From: Pyricularia pennisetigena
Lineage: Eukaryota; Ascomycota; Sordariomycetes; Magnaporthales; Pyriculariaceae
Length of the DNA: 64,000 nucleotides
Direction: 5' to 3'
Assembly: GCF_004337985.1 (NCBI RefSeq)
Contig: NC_043741.1
Span: 5,060,140 to 5,124,139 of the forward strand
Part shown: in pieces, positions 1 through 11,460 of the stretch
How positions within the stretch are numbered: position 1 is the first letter of the stretch
Layout: the number at the start of each line of letters is the position of its first letter
Program-made: the position numbers and the translations under genes
Notes under the pieces: generated by a model
What the model was told of the DNA's origin: nothing
The model's input: the letters and a program-made list of their open reading frames with translations, nothing else
Database searches by the model: none

Positions 1-2
1 GC

Positions 3-1700
3 ACCGGGAAATTGCTCTCGCCGAAATTTGGCATTCTCAACTTCATTGTAGACAGTGTGCTATCGGGGAGGACGGAGGACGCAATCATCTGCCCTGTCAG
101 CACACAATATGACAAGGTCATCGAGACCGAGGGTTATGTCACAGAGCTTCTCGGGCAGCCTAAACAAAAAGAAAACCTCGCTGATTTCTTGACCGGAGGC
201 TCTTCGGTATTGTCGCTTCGACTCGGCAGAGTCGACGTGCGGTTCCATGAGCCCTGGAGTCTGCGTGGTTTCATCGACGAGCAGCTATCAAGGCTCATTG
301 GCGTCCCCAAAACAATTGGCACAGACATGACCAAAGAGATTACGCCCACGGTCAGGCAAAAACTGCTGCGCACACTCGGCTACAAGGTTTTGTCAGATAT
401 CAATGACGTCTCGGTTGTCATGCCCACTGCTCTTATTGGTACCGTGCTCCTGACTCTTCGAGGCCGTGGTTGCAGCAAAGGAGAGCTCGTAAGGCGCGTC
501 CAGTGGTTGACGGCACGCGTGAGGTCCAAGGGTGGTCGGGTTGCACACTTTGGCAACGCCTCGCTTGATGAAGTTATTGAGCGTGGACTTGACGTACTAG
601 GCAAAGACCTAGTCGGCACGATAGAGGGCCTCACGGAGCCTGTATACTACGCTGTCGACCGCTTCCAGTTGTCTTTTTACCGCAACATGACCATCCACCT
701 GTTCATCGCCGAGGCCCTGATCAGCGCGGCCATGTACGTCCGCGTAAAGCGTGGCGGCGGGCCAGAGATCCAGGACATCTCGTATACTGAACTGCACGAC
801 CATGTGCTGTTCTTGTCGTCCTTGTTCCGTGGCGAGTTCATCTTCTCGGGCGAGGGCTTGACGGTGAGCCTGGACAAGACGTTGAAGAGCCTCGAAGCCG
901 AAGGCGTCATTGTGTTGCGACGGGCGGCAGACGGAGTGGTGGACAAGGTGGGTCTCTCGGACCAGGAGAGGCAAGCCGGTCGTGAGAATTACGACTTTTA
1001 CTGCTTTTTGATATGGCCGTTCATCGAGTCGAGCTGGCTGGCGGCCGTGTCACTGATGGGATTGACGCCCCCACCCGGAGCAAGCTCGGATATCTGGATC
1101 GAGTTTGCAAAGGCGCTAAACAGCGCGCAGCTGGTAAGTCGCTGTTCTGTCTTTCTTGTTCTTTTCTCTTTTTTTTTCGTACATGCTCGTCACCCACGCC
1201 GCACCAGTAGCTAACAACACTTCAACAAACAGCTCGGCAAAGATCTATACCACCAAGGCGACCTGAGCTACTTTGAGGCAGTCAACAAGGAAACTCTGAA
1301 GAACTCGTACCAGCGCTTCGAGGAAGAAGGGATAATTCAGATCGTCAAGTCCAAGGACCCCAAGATTCCACCGCGGCTCCGGCTCAGTCCGGATTGGACC
1401 CCGCAGCGCGATCCCACGACGGGCGCGCTCACGCCGTCGGGGCGCCTGTGGGACTTTACAGAAAAGATCGCGTCCAGCAGGCGCGAGGGCAAGAACCGCC
1501 GTGACGGCGCCACGGTTAGCACCAGGGTCCTCAGGCTGACGGACCTTCTGGGCCAGAGGCTCCACAACGACGCCATCAGCAGCGAAGGCAAGAAGGGTTC
1601 CGCGCCGGCTCGGCTGACGAACGAGGAGAAGGCGGCCCTCAAAAAGACCGTCAAGGTGGAGAGGAAGCGTAGGACGCTGGAGAACAGGGCGCGGTTATAG
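3..1700 (+). CDS. DHAP/glycerol-3-phosphate acyltransferase (PlsB/GNPAT type), 5'-truncated by window edge
   Basis: Acylates dihydroxyacetone phosphate or glycerol-3-phosphate, the first step of glycerolipid synthesis; family members act at ER, mitochondrial or peroxisomal membranes. The window opens inside the gene. The first readable residues (TGKLLSPKFG) fit the end of acyltransferase block III (…SRTGK), followed by the IICPVSTQYDKVIETEGY block (P-V-S-Y/E pattern, block IV) and ELLGQPKQKENL, diagnostic of PlsB/GNPAT-type enzymes. Two exons: up to 1133 and 1233-1700; the 99-bp intron has a GTAAGT donor, CTAAC at 1211 and a CAG acceptor, phase 0. The second exon gives a charged, Lys/Arg-rich C-terminus ending at TAG 1698. 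No start codon is in view; an apparent start at 12 is TTG and not real. DHAP versus G3P specificity cannot be told. Confidence 0.82.
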
Positions 1701-1982
1701 GGTTCTTGAGAGGCGTTGCTTGGATATTGTACAGCGTGGATGGGTCGTGCATTATTTTTGCCGGTCTTTTTATCTTTTTTTTTTTTCTTTTTTTTTCTCT
1801 GTAGAATTATGGTCATGAACTGAGAACGGGCAGCCATATATAGGCTGTTTGGACAGCGCGTCTGCTGCTGATGCATTTATTAAAAAAAAAAAAGAAATGG
1901 TTCCGTAATACCTCTTTTTTTCTATTTTCCGCTGATGCCCTTTAAACGCCCAGAAACAAATCTATCTTGTATGCAAGCAAGT

Positions 1983-3191
1983 CTATTTTTGTACAGGATG
2001 CAGAATTATATTGTCAATCAGCCGCACGGCCGGCCCGCCGCTGTGGCCAAGGTCTTCACCCGGCTGCGGGGCCTCGACGGGCAGCATCTTGACGGCGCCG
2101 CTCAGCACGGCTCCCCTGGCGGGGTCGACGGCGTCTACCTCGACCAAGGTATCGGGGTCGGCCAGGGATATGTAGTCGACCTCGAAGACGACCCTCTCCT
2201 CGGGCGACAGAGCCATCTGCGCGGCGAGCGTGTCCCTCGTCACCGCCCCGGCCGGCCCCAGTATCTCGGCCCTGGTCAGGGCGCCAGCCTGGTACGCGGC
2301 CTCGGCGGCGCGCAGGGCGCGGTTCAGGACGGTGGCGGCGCGGCGCCTCCTCGTGCCCAGGTAGACGTTCCTCGAGCTGAGGGCCAGGCCGTCGGCCTCC
2401 CTGACGGTGGGGCCGACGACGACGTCGGTGTCGAGGCAAAAGTCGCGCACCATGGCGCGGATGACGACGGTCTGCTGGACGTCCTTCTGGCCAAAGTAGA
2501 CGCGGGTCGGCTGGACGATGTTGAAGAGCTTCATGCAGACGGTGGCGACGCCGCGGAAGAAGGTCGGGCGGGTGCGGCCCTCGAGCAGCTCGCCGACGGG
2601 CGTCAGCGTGACGAAGCTGCCCTTGGAGTCAGGCGCCTGCCCGGGGAAGCCCGAGGGGTACATGGTCTGGGTGGTCGGGGCGAAGACGGCGGTGACGCGG
2701 CCCAGGTTGCCGCCGTCGTCGGCGAGGTCGCGGTCCAGGCGGCGCAGCAGGGCGCAGTCGGCGTCCCAGGTGGCGGGGTAGCTGTCGAGGTCCTCGGCCA
2801 GGCCGAACTGCGCCGGGTTGACATAGATGGACACGACGACGTGGTGGTTCTCGCGCGCCGCCTGCCGGATCAGCGACTCGTGGCCCGAGTGCAGCGCCCC
2901 CATGGTCGGGACCAGGCCGACGGATCGCTGGTCCAGCATGTGGGGCTTTCGCCAGCGCCGGACCGACGGGACCGTGCGGAGGACGCGGATCGGCGTCGAC
3001 GGGATCTTTTCGAACGTCGGCTGGTCGGGGGAGGAGCTCTTGCAGGCCATGGTGCGGGTCTGGGCCCTGTTGGGCTGTGCCGCGCGGTGTGTTGTTGCTG
3101 CTGCCGGGGCGGTGAGGATCGAGGTGCGTCTTGACGCGAGGCGGAGGGTCTGACGGCTGAGGCGAGGTGCGATGATGAAGCGGCCGGACAT
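1983..3191 (-). CDS. PAN6: pantothenate synthetase (pantoate-beta-alanine ligase)
   Basis: Condenses pantoate with beta-alanine using ATP to form pantothenate, the coenzyme A precursor. One exon. The start is taken at 3191 because it begins a basic, Ser/Arg-rich presequence typical of mitochondrial import (about 47 residues); the frame stays open upstream to 3305 without good coding character. From that start the protein is 402 residues. Motifs: PTMGALHSGH at about 95-104 (the HxGH nucleotide-binding signature), YVNPAQFG at about 123-130, FGQKDVQQ about 233-240, and ADGLALSSRN about 266-275 (the KMSKS-equivalent loop). An internal Met at about residue 48 could start a cytosolic form. It converges tail-to-tail with the acyltransferase, 282 bp apart. 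A poly-A tract lies upstream in its 5' region. The family assignment is firm; localisation is inferred. Confidence 0.93.
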   Translation of the reverse strand: MSGRFIIAPRLSRQTLRLASRRTSILTAPAAATTHRAAQPNRAQTRTMACKSSSPDQPTFEKIPSTPIRVLRTVPSVRRWRKPHMLDQRSVGLVPTMGALHSGHESLIRQAARENHHVVVSIYVNPAQFGLAEDLDSYPATWDADCALLRRLDRDLADDGGNLGRVTAVFAPTTQTMYPSGFPGQAPDSKGSFVTLTPVGELLEGRTRPTFFRGVATVCMKLFNIVQPTRVYFGQKDVQQTVVIRAMVRDFCLDTDVVVGPTVREADGLALSSRNVYLGTRRRRAATVLNRALRAAEAAYQAGALTRAEILGPAGAVTRDTLAAQMALSPEERVVFEVDYISLADPDTLVEVDAVDPARGAVLSGAVKMLPVEAPQPGEDLGHSGGPAVRLIDNIILHPVQK

Positions 3192-3303
3192 TGCGGCGGC
3201 GTTTTCGGGATCCGCGGGGTTCGTGATTCTCTCTAGTATATTTGTTGAAGGGGAGAAAGCGAAACAGGCTTGTTCTGGCCTTTTGGGCCCATTTCGTGGG
3301 CGC

Positions 3304-3312
3304 AAAAAAAAG

Positions 3313-3347
<35 letters not shown>
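3304..3347. repeat. poly-A tract upstream of the pantothenate synthetase gene
   Basis: Eight A, one G, then 35 A. On the gene's coding strand it is poly-T, about 110 bp upstream of the chosen start. It could be a nucleosome-excluding dA:dT promoter element or a retroposed tail. Confidence 0.8.
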
Positions 3348-3349
<2 letters not shown>

Positions 3350-4431
3350 AGGCCGTGATGGTTTCTCACTGCGTATTTTTCAAGACGAGGCGGGACTGGA
3401 GTGGTTTACGCGAAGCCGAGGTCGGGTTGGAATTACCTCAGCAGCAAGCAGGCTTTTCGTTCCTGTACCCTAACCCTGAGATTCCATCGACCAATCTTGC
3501 GTTTTGCCAGTATATTAATTAAAGTACACACCAACCCCACTTTCCACCTCAGTTGCCTGAATTGGACCATCTGCGAACCTTGGCCTCGGGTTGTCGGCTT
3601 TGATGGAGGGATGGTTCGGACTATTGGCGGCCAGATGTGTTTAGGAAACCCATCTAATAAGGGTTAATTTCTGGCTCTGGATAGGATGTGAACCTTGCCC
3701 TTTGCCCTGACTACGTGATGGCTATCGGTGTAAATCTCACATTTCTCGCCCTTCAGTTCATGTTGAATTTATTATATGTATATATATATATATATGGTTG
3801 AGGTACAATTTCACTGCCTGGGAATGATATTGAAAGTCTTTTTCTCTACTTGCTTTGAACAAAAAGAAATGATCGACTATGTGACTAAACTTTTCCAGTT
3901 TTGACTCAAGAACCAGATTGGAATTCCAAATGTCGTCCTCACTATTCAGAAGCGTAAGACTTACAAATACATCGGCCACCAAAAGGATGATGTTGTTTGT
4001 AGGTAATTAACATCACCGCCCCCAACGGCAGTAATACACCGGATAATCTGCATATTCTGGACGGTCGTAGGCCAGTACTTGACCGACACCTCAGCGCCAT
4101 TGCTTATTATAACTTTATAAGGGATGGAAAGAATTTATGCCTTTTCGTCAGCGTTACAAGCGCAAACCTGCTCAATGGAAACCAAACCCTCCCTCGGATA
4201 CTCCCCGGGTGAGGCTCCCTTACGAATGAGGCAGGTACATGCACAAGCGGCGGCCCCCTTCGCTTAGCTCTTGATCTCGGCGACATATGCAGGGCTGCAT
4301 CCCGTCCTTCACACTGCACTAATGCACAATGAAAATCAGTTGATTGCTAATTACTACTCCCCTCAAGAGCTCCAAAGTCTTGGCCGACTATTTCCCCGCT
4401 CGAGATGATTGCTTGTAACAGTGAGATTGGG
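3348..4431. other. intergenic region, no gene seen
   Basis: I see no supportable gene. It contains a short TA dinucleotide run at about 3775-3793 and a CCCTAACCC-like stretch near 3467. The reading frames are short and AT-biased. The right end is probably the promoter of the DJ-1-like gene. Confidence 0.5.
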
Positions 4432-4439
4432 TATATATA
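4432..4439 (+). promoter_or_regulatory. TATA box of the DJ-1/PfpI-like gene
   Basis: TATATATA-type box 168 bp upstream of the ATG at 4607, on the same strand. Position and sequence fit a fungal core promoter; the start site is not known. Confidence 0.4.
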
Positions 4440-4606
4440 GTCCAGCGATATAGTCACAAATTCAAATTTGGGACAGAAATGTTCAGCACCGCCTCAGTCC
4501 TCTTTCTCCGAGTCTTTCCCAGATACATGCTCTGTCATTCAACAGCTTAGACACTTTGCCAACCAACACCGAAAAAAAAAGGTTCTGTGTGAAGACCCGC
4601 ACCGCA

Positions 4607-5760
4607 ATGGCTGCGCGCTTGTTCTTATTTGGCCTGTCGGCCGCAGCGGTCTTGGGCCAGTCCCCCAGGTATGACTGGGGACCGAGTCTTGACATTGGCA
4701 TTGTAAGAGACCGTTATCACTTTCCCTGAATATCCCTACTGACCTTCATCTTGCGTCTTAGATTCTTTTCCCTGGCTTCCAGCCTCTGGATGTCATTGCC
4801 CCGGCCGATATCATGATGGCTGTAAGCTCTCCCGGAGCGTTCAAGAATCAAAACAACCACAGACTATAAAATTCTCCAGTCGCAGCTGACACCTTTCATC
4901 CTACCCCCTCCCAGCTCTCCGGCACCGTCAACATGACCATCTCCTTCATCTGGAAGGAACCCGGCCCCGTCTGGGCCCGCTCACCGCCGCGCCTCAACCC
5001 ACCGCCTCCAAACCCAAACATCCCACCGACGATCTTCCCGATCCAGGCGCCAAGCTTCATGGCGACGCACTCCTTCGCCGACGCGCCGCCGCTCGACATC
5101 CTGCTCGTGCCCGGCGGCTCCGGATCCCGGGTGCTGCACGACTACAATGACACCTCGATCGAGGATTTCGTCCGCGCGCGCTACCCGACCCTCAAGTACC
5201 TGCTCAGCGTCTGCACGGGGTCGGGGTTCTTGGCCAAGTCCGGGGTGCTGGACGGGCGTCGCGCCACCACCAACAAGGCGGCGTGGTCGTGGCCGACGCA
5301 GTTTGGCACCAATGTGACGTGGGTGCCCACTGCGAGGTGGGTCGAGGACGGGAATATTTGGTCCAGCTCTGGTGTTTCCGCAGGTTGGTCACTGTGCCTT
5401 GTCCAGTCATTCTTTTCTGTCTCTTTTGTTTCTGAAACATGAATGAGATCGTCTGCTGACGCGGTCTCCATAGGCATTGATATGACATATGCCTTCTTCT
5501 CCAGACTGCTCGACCAGAACATGGTGGATAGGACCATGAACAACATCGAGTATGCGCCGCATCTGGACGAGCACTGGGATCCGTATTCTGTTGTGCATAA
5601 TGTAAGTTTTGAACCCGGTGTTGGCCTATCAGAAATTCCTCAAGAAACGTTCTAACCCAAGCCTTCGCGGCATGTTCAGGTTCCTGGCGCCGACCAATCT
5701 CAGTCTTTGGGTGAGTGCGTTGGCCCAGCTGGCTATGAATTCACCTGCGACAAGGATTAA
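4607..5760 (+). CDS. secreted DJ-1/PfpI-family (class I glutamine amidotransferase-like) protein
   Basis: Five exons: 4607-4702, 4762-4821, 4915-5383, 5474-5601, 5680-5760; all introns are GT-AG and the joins keep frame, giving 277 residues ending at TAA 5760. Residues 1-17 are a signal-peptide-like stretch (MAARLFLFGLSAAAVLG), so the product is probably secreted or vacuolar. The DJ-1/PfpI fold is shown by the FPGFQPLDVIAPADIM start, LLVPGGSGS (about 115-123) and the nucleophile elbow SVCTGSGFLAKSG, with the likely catalytic Cys at about 152. SSGVSAGIDM is the typical second half. A Pro-rich insertion lies at about 77-95. Related proteins are annotated as isonitrile hydratases, transcriptional-regulator-like proteins or ThiJ/PfpI proteins; the substrate is unknown. 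The short Cys-containing C-terminal exon is the least certain part. Confidence 0.8.
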
Positions 5761-7852
5761 GCACTATGCAAAAAAAAAGGAAAGTCAGCTTGGATCCTCA
5801 AGCATTTTGAGGTCAAATTCAAAGACCATCGCGGTTTACAGATTTTGACGGGGCGGGTTACTTTCTCTATACACAGCGTTAAGCAGGCAGGCCTCCATAA
5901 GAATTCATTCGTCTAGACTGTATCTCGTCTTGACCAATGACTTCAAAACTACTAGATCGCATGCGAGCGTAGCTGCTAATTGGTAGTAATTACATATGAC
6001 TGTCTACTATGATGCTTCTGATATGTCTATAGTCTATGCAGGTAGAGCAACTAAGAAACTTTATTGGGGCTGGCTTGCTAGTCGCTTGTTCCAAAAAGAG
6101 TGGATACGCCGTATCCCTACTACTGTAGTACATGAATTTTTATTAGCTGTTTATCTGAGCTCTCGACTGATTGGACGACCACATTCTCTTTGACGAAGCA
6201 ATAAATCAAAAAGAAAAGAAAGAAAACAAGAAAAACCCTTACCTCCTGTCGACTCAAACAAGTATTTTGCAACGGGATGGCAGCGAATTTCAAAAGTGGT
6301 CCCTTCTCTTTGGTACGCAGCAGGAACTTGTGGTGCCATGCTAATATGCACTCTCACATATATTATATATTTGCCGCGGTCGCCCCAAGCTAGCTCTCGA
6401 TGCCGACGGCGTTTGTTTGTCAGAAATCACGTATACCTCGAGGTACCCAAGTTTCCTAATCGATCTGCTCGCGCTGACCGATTTGAATGTTTACTACTCT
6501 ACATCTTCATATCGGCGAATGTTCTAGCATTTGACAATGAATGGGGTTTACGACAAACCCGCTTTTGCTCATTGAACTGAATTTATATGTGCACTGTGAT
6601 AATTGTAATTCTTTTTGTCACTGGTATCAGAATAGCTTGTCAGTTGTCGTACGCAGCCAAGTGACTGCACCACCTAAACACCTACGAACCAAGGACGAGG
6701 TTAATTGTTCTTTTCTGGCTGGTCTCCGTCTAGATTTTGTTTACTAATTCGCGGCTCGACGGTTATTCGGTCATTAGACCTTCCTGGTCTATGTCCAAGT
6801 ACAAAAAAGAGAATCGAGTACGTGGATTATTTGCTCCATACCACATTGTACCGAGGTGCCTTCCTGGCGGGCATACCGAAGGCAATTTCGTCCCCGTTTC
6901 TGAGCAACTAGCCCGAGCTGCCTTTTCTTTTTCTTTTTTTTTTTCTCCTTCTAATATCATGCCCAAAGTAGCATAATGCTGGATAGCAGGTGCTGTTTAA
7001 TTCCTGTAAGTACATCGAAGGGTTGTTATGTTAAGTGGACGGCGTAAAACGTTAAAGCCGACCGCAATTTCAATAAATTCCCAAGTTTGCAAACCTGTTT
7101 AATTTGATTTAATCGTATTAAGCAATTTGCACCCAACCGCCCGACCTGCGAAACTTGAAAACGCCAAGATGTTAAGATTTTTAATGCCATAGAGAACCAT
7201 TTTAATGATTTAAAGACGTATACGTTTCCTCATTAGCCAGGCCGGGCTGGATACTGCCGGGCGATTTTAATTAAAATCTAAAGCCAGGCGTAAGGAAACA
7301 GGAGAGCAACGCAGTGTTGATTGTGCACACGCGCATAAGCGAACCAATAATAAACAAACCCTAACGCCTTGACACATGAGGTGCAGCTAGTCGCGGTCAA
7401 AGGTCGCCCAGGCATGAAAATCCGTAACAAGGTACCGCTGGCTTTGCAATCCAAGTTGGCAGTAAAGCGGATCGGACAAGTAACCGGGATCGGTGAAGTC
7501 CACGTCGTGTTGCCTTTATTTTTTATTTTTATTTTTATTCGTGGTTTTGTCTATAACATAGCAGCGCGGATGTACTTTAATTTACTTAAGTTTCACGATC
7601 GCTAATTAATTTGATGCAGTTAATAGTATTATTACTTGGAACGCGTCGACGCATTCATCTTACATTAACTACGCAGCGTAGGTGACTAATAATAACAAGT
7701 TGGTACTATAATCAACTCAAATATTCAGTAAGCCAATCGGCTTTGCACGATATCAATATCTCGATATTAATTGCACTGCACAAAGGATCCACGTGGTTAT
7801 AATTGATCAATTTTTCAATGCAAAGCTACCGACACCCTGTTTAGTTAATTAG
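5761..7852. other. AT-rich intergenic stretch, no gene seen
   Basis: Between the DJ-1-like gene and the split secreted-protein gene. AT content rises towards 7 kb. No reading frame here has a recognisable domain or plausible splice structure. Some parts may be old repeats too decayed to name. Confidence 0.5.
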
Positions 7853-7860
7853 TATAAATA
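7853..7860 (+). promoter_or_regulatory. TATA box of the split small secreted protein gene
   Basis: TATAAATA 131 bp upstream of the ATG at 7991. The promoter side of the interrupted gene therefore appears intact. Confidence 0.4.
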
Positions 7861-7990
7861 CTACCAGAAGGTCACTTCCCCAACTACATGTAATATTTTC
7901 CTTTTATTAAATACACAGTATTGTTTATTCCTTGTTTGCATTTTAATACCACCGCTTCTCTTTCAAAGAAAACTTTTATAAATCCGAATA

Positions 7991-8042
7991 ATGCGTTTCC
8001 TCAACTTTGTTCTTGGCCTTTACGCTTGCGGCGCCGCCATCG
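7991..8042 (+). pseudogene. small secreted protein gene, 5' fragment (cut by retrotransposon)
   Basis: ATG at 7991 starts 17 codons plus one base that read as the hydrophobic part of a signal peptide (MRFLNFVLGLYACGAAI). The frame stops at the left LTR of the Gypsy element at 8043. The last five bases, CATCG (8038-8042), are the target duplication repeated at 24476. The rest of the gene lies at 24481-24632. The interrupted product would be 67 residues. I do not recognise a named family. The first exon-like segment is GC-rich and un-RIPped, unlike the sequence on either side. Confidence 0.75.
8038..8042. repeat. target-site duplication CATCG, left copy (outer retrotransposon)
   Basis: CATCG directly abuts the LTR start TGTTACGA at 8043 and is repeated at 24476-24480 directly after the right LTR end TCGTAACA. 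A 5-bp duplication is typical of Ty3/Gypsy integrases. Confidence 0.85.
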
Positions 8043-8485
8043 TGTTACGACCAGACAAATTGGGCCAGTACCAGTGAGGCCAGGCGGGGTCACACCCCTC
8101 CTAACAACACTCGACCTGAAAAAACACCGACCGACAGGAAACAAAATTACGTAAAGGAGGAAATTACGTAACACCACGTAATCGCCAAAAAAAATAATTT
8201 CAATGATTTGTAAAACTTCGATTGGGAATTACAAATTAGATAGATTAAAGGAGATTACATTCGGAATATAGTTTATATAAAACGCGTTTATTACTATATA
8301 AATAAATTCGATTTTAGGATTATTTAATAGCAATTAAATTTTAATTAACTTTAATATTTATTTAAAAACGATTACAATTTTACCCCCAATTATTAAAAAC
8401 CCCAATTACCCAATCCAAACGTTTAATTGTTTTAACCCATTATATTTTTTTTAAAAACAGGTTACCCGATATTTTAATTGTAATA
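8043..8485 (+). repeat. 5' LTR of outer Gypsy element
   Basis: 443 bp. The first about 110 bp are GC-rich and match the other LTRs closely, then the sequence turns very AT-rich (RIP). The end (…TTGTAATA) is the decayed form of …ATCGTAACA seen at 24475. Confidence 0.8.
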
Positions 8486-8743
8486 TTTTAATTGCTTTTA
8501 TTTAGTATTTTGCCTTAAAATATACCGAATAATATCGCCGAAATAATATTTTCCAACAAAACCACCTTTTAAACCCTTTTTATTATTAACGTTCAGGCCA
8601 ACGTTAACGTTTTGCGTTAAATAGTCGCGACGTTTTAAATAAAAAATCGATAATTCCAGGAACGAATAACCGAATAAATTAATCGAATTAATAGGAATTA
8701 TATTAAGTACCTTTTATTATTATTTTATAATAATACCCCAGGT

Positions 8744-8752
8744 ATTTTGCAG
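8744..8752. repeat. 9-bp target-site duplication ATTTTGCAG, left copy
   Basis: ATTTTGCAG at 8744-8752 and 10687-10695 flanks the 1934-bp inverted-repeat element. The uninterrupted inner retrotransposon has this 9-mer once at the corresponding place in gag, which confirms the duplication. Confidence 0.8.
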
Positions 8753-10686
8753 TAGTCTCAGTGCTCAGACTAGACCCCCCTGCTTCGCAGTGGGGACCGA
8801 ACGCTCCATGTACCTTTTAGCTAGTCTCAGTGCTCAGACTAGACCCCCCTGCTTCGCAGTGGGGACCGATCGCTCCATGTACCTTTCAGCCACATGGCTT
8901 TTCGACCAATTACATTGGCCGAAAAGATCGCGCTCGTTCTAGTCTGAGGACATTTTGTCGCATTTCGCCGTTTATGGCGGTACCACCAACGATAATTTGT
9001 CGCATTTCGCCGTTTATAACGGTATTTTTAATAATATATTTAATATTACGATATCGTTTATGATTATTTTATTAATATAAGGATAATTTGTGGTATTTTG
9101 CCGTTTGTAGCGGGTAAATGCAATATATTCGCATTATAATGGCAAAAGAAAATAGTGTACCCATAATATGCAATTAAATATTCGTATAAACAAATAAATA
9201 AAAATTAAAAAAATATATAGTAATTTGCGTTAAGTTTATTGGAGTTTGCTGAGTATTTGAATGCCGGCCGCGTTTTTATAGCTACTGTATTTGGAAAAAT
9301 ATTAAAATATGAAATAAAATCTGTAATTCTTTATTATATTTAATTCTTGTTTTAAATTATGGTATGCAATAATTATTTTAATTTAGTTTACAGTTTTTAT
9401 ACCTTAGTAGACCTAATATTCCAAAATGCATGCAATTATCGATTAAAACAAACGTTTTATTAATATTTTTATATAAATTAACAGTTTGTTAAGAAATTAA
9501 ATAATTTACGCAAATATTGGTAAAATAAGAATATTTTCACTTGATATATTTTTTAATCAAATTGCTAGTAGATGCTATATAAGTTTTTTTTTTATAAATT
9601 TTATTTAATTAAATAAAGCAAAAAATATAAAAAAAACACAAATTTAGCATTCTTTTATATAAAAATATAAAAAGGGCCGGTATTGCAAATCGGGTTTAAC
9701 GTTAACGTTTATTTATATATATAATCCATTTTTTCAAAATTTGGTTTTATTAATGTTAGAATTGGTAAAAATGTAAAAGCATTTCGATGGTAAAATATAT
9801 ATAAAATTGGATATACTTTACCTATCCGCATATTTAAGGGCTTATATAATTAGGTATACGTACAAAAATGTAATATTATATTAAGTGTTTATATACTACC
9901 CCCCACGTGCAAAACCACAAAATTCTGCTGCAAAACAAAAATAATATAAAATTAATTAAATAAAACAAAAAAATTTATAAAATACACATTTGCTATTTGT
10001 TTTTATTAAACAGTTTTCAAAGCCGATATCGTAAGTACGATTGGACGTGGACGTTTGTCTATATACGTAATCGAATTCCTGAAATTTTGGTTTTATTATC
10101 GTTAAAACTGGTAAAAATATAAACGAGTTTCGATTGTCAATTATATATAAAAAAGTATATACTTTGCCTATCCGCTTATTTAACTGCTTATATAATCCAA
10201 TATAAGCACCAAAATTTCTTTTAACGATAAATACATATATACGACCCTCCACGTGCAAAATGTATAAAATTTGGTCAAAAATTAAAAATAATATTAAAAA
10301 AAATCGAAAATCGAAAAAAAATCGAAAAAACAGTACCGCCATGAACGGATTAAAGGCAGGTGGTATCCAATTCCGCCATTATAATAAATAAAAAAATCAA
10401 TCGAATCGGCGCTAATAGCGGTATTAAACGCTATTTTTAACGATATTTTATTTTTTCAATATTGTGTATGGTTGTGGAATAATAAAGGAGTTTCGGTTAA
10501 AAAAAAGCCAAAAATACCGCCATAAACGGCGAAAATCGACAAATTGTCCTCAGACCTGAACCAAAGCGTTCTTTGGATGGACCCACAGGTACATTCCAAA
10601 GCCGTAATTGAGCCACGAAGTGGAGCGAAGCGAACGAAGTGGATTAATTGTGGAGCTTTGGGCTTCAGGGATGAGCCCTGAGACTA
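8753..10686. mobile_element. non-autonomous terminal-inverted-repeat DNA element (MULE-like by 9-bp duplication) inside gag
   Basis: Starts TAGTCTCAG and ends CTGAGACTA, flanked by 9-bp target duplications. The left end carries a direct 69-bp duplication (8753-8821 and 8822-8890). GC-rich subterminal blocks hold short repeats of a TCGCC(G)TTTATxxCGG type near 8957-9025 and the opposite end near 10515-10545. The interior (9.1-10.5 kb) is AT-rich with no readable transposase. Relatives occur at 24740-25483. Nine-base duplications are usual for Mutator-like elements, and eight for hAT; the superfamily is inferred from this alone. Confidence 0.65.
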
Positions 10687-10695
10687 ATTTTGCAG

Positions 10696-11460
10696 GGATT
10701 TTTTACGGGAACCCGGGTTTATTTTCACTTTAACGAGGATAATTTCGATAATAACGCAGAAAAGGTTATTTACGCAATTTCGTTATTAAAAAGCGATGCG
10801 TTTACCTGGTTCGAACCAATCCTACGAAATTATTTGGATTACGATAAAAAAAACCGTAAAGTTAAAATTAACCGCATTTTCGACGATTACGAAAATTTCG
10901 AAAAATGTTTTGAAAAAAATATTCGGTAGTTTAAACGAGGAACGCACGGTTAAACGTAAGCTAATACGTTTTACCCAAATTAAATCGGTATCCAAATACG
11001 CCAACGAATTTCGATAAATTACCGTTAAATTATTATAGGGCCCCGAAACCCTAATAGTACGTTTTTATGCGGGATTTAAAAAAAAAATTAAAAACGAATT
11101 TATTAAAAAAACAAACGACCCGATATTTTAACCGAATACGTAAAATTAGCAATTAAAATCGATAACCGATTTTACGAACGAAAACTGGAACGACGCGAAA
11201 AACGCAGCGTATAAGGACCAGTTTTGCGACAAATTAATACGGGATGCAAATACTAATACCTTAAACCGTTTCGTTAATATAACATTTTTTACGGAATATA
11301 TAACGGATTTATGGATTTTAACGCGACCCAATATAAAAAACCTCGCAAAAATTTTAAAAGTGGTAAATGTTTTAAATGCGAAAAATTAGGATATATAGCC
11401 AAATTTTGTCCTTAAAATATTCCGGATTTATACCCCGATTCCAAAGAATTACGAGGATTA
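10696..11460 (+). pseudogene. gag remnant of outer Gypsy element
   Basis: Resumes after the DNA element with a frame homologous to the inner copy's gag (20886 downward): FNEDNF, EKVIYAISLLK, WFEPILRNYLDY, RIFDDYENFEKCF. Frameshifts and stops follow. A zinc knuckle is visible at about 11363-11405 as CFKC-EKLG-Y-IAKF-C: CX2CX4[H]X4C with the His position reading Tyr, a C-to-T change fitting RIP. The 5' end of gag precedes the 8753-10686 insertion. Confidence 0.75.

Noticed and set aside
1935..3134. 399-codon plus-strand frame over the pantothenate synthetase gene
   Set aside because: Shadow of the GC-rich real gene on the other strand; Gly/Asp/Arg-biased with no domain.
9956..10342. 128-codon minus-strand frame inside the inverted-repeat element
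   Set aside because: Phe/Ile/Lys-rich translation of RIPped AT sequence; no transposase motif.
10515..10680. Palindromic repeats near the element end considered as a CRISPR-like or hairpin array
   Set aside because: Only two or three irregular copies, in a eukaryotic transposon end; better explained as subterminal transposon motifs.
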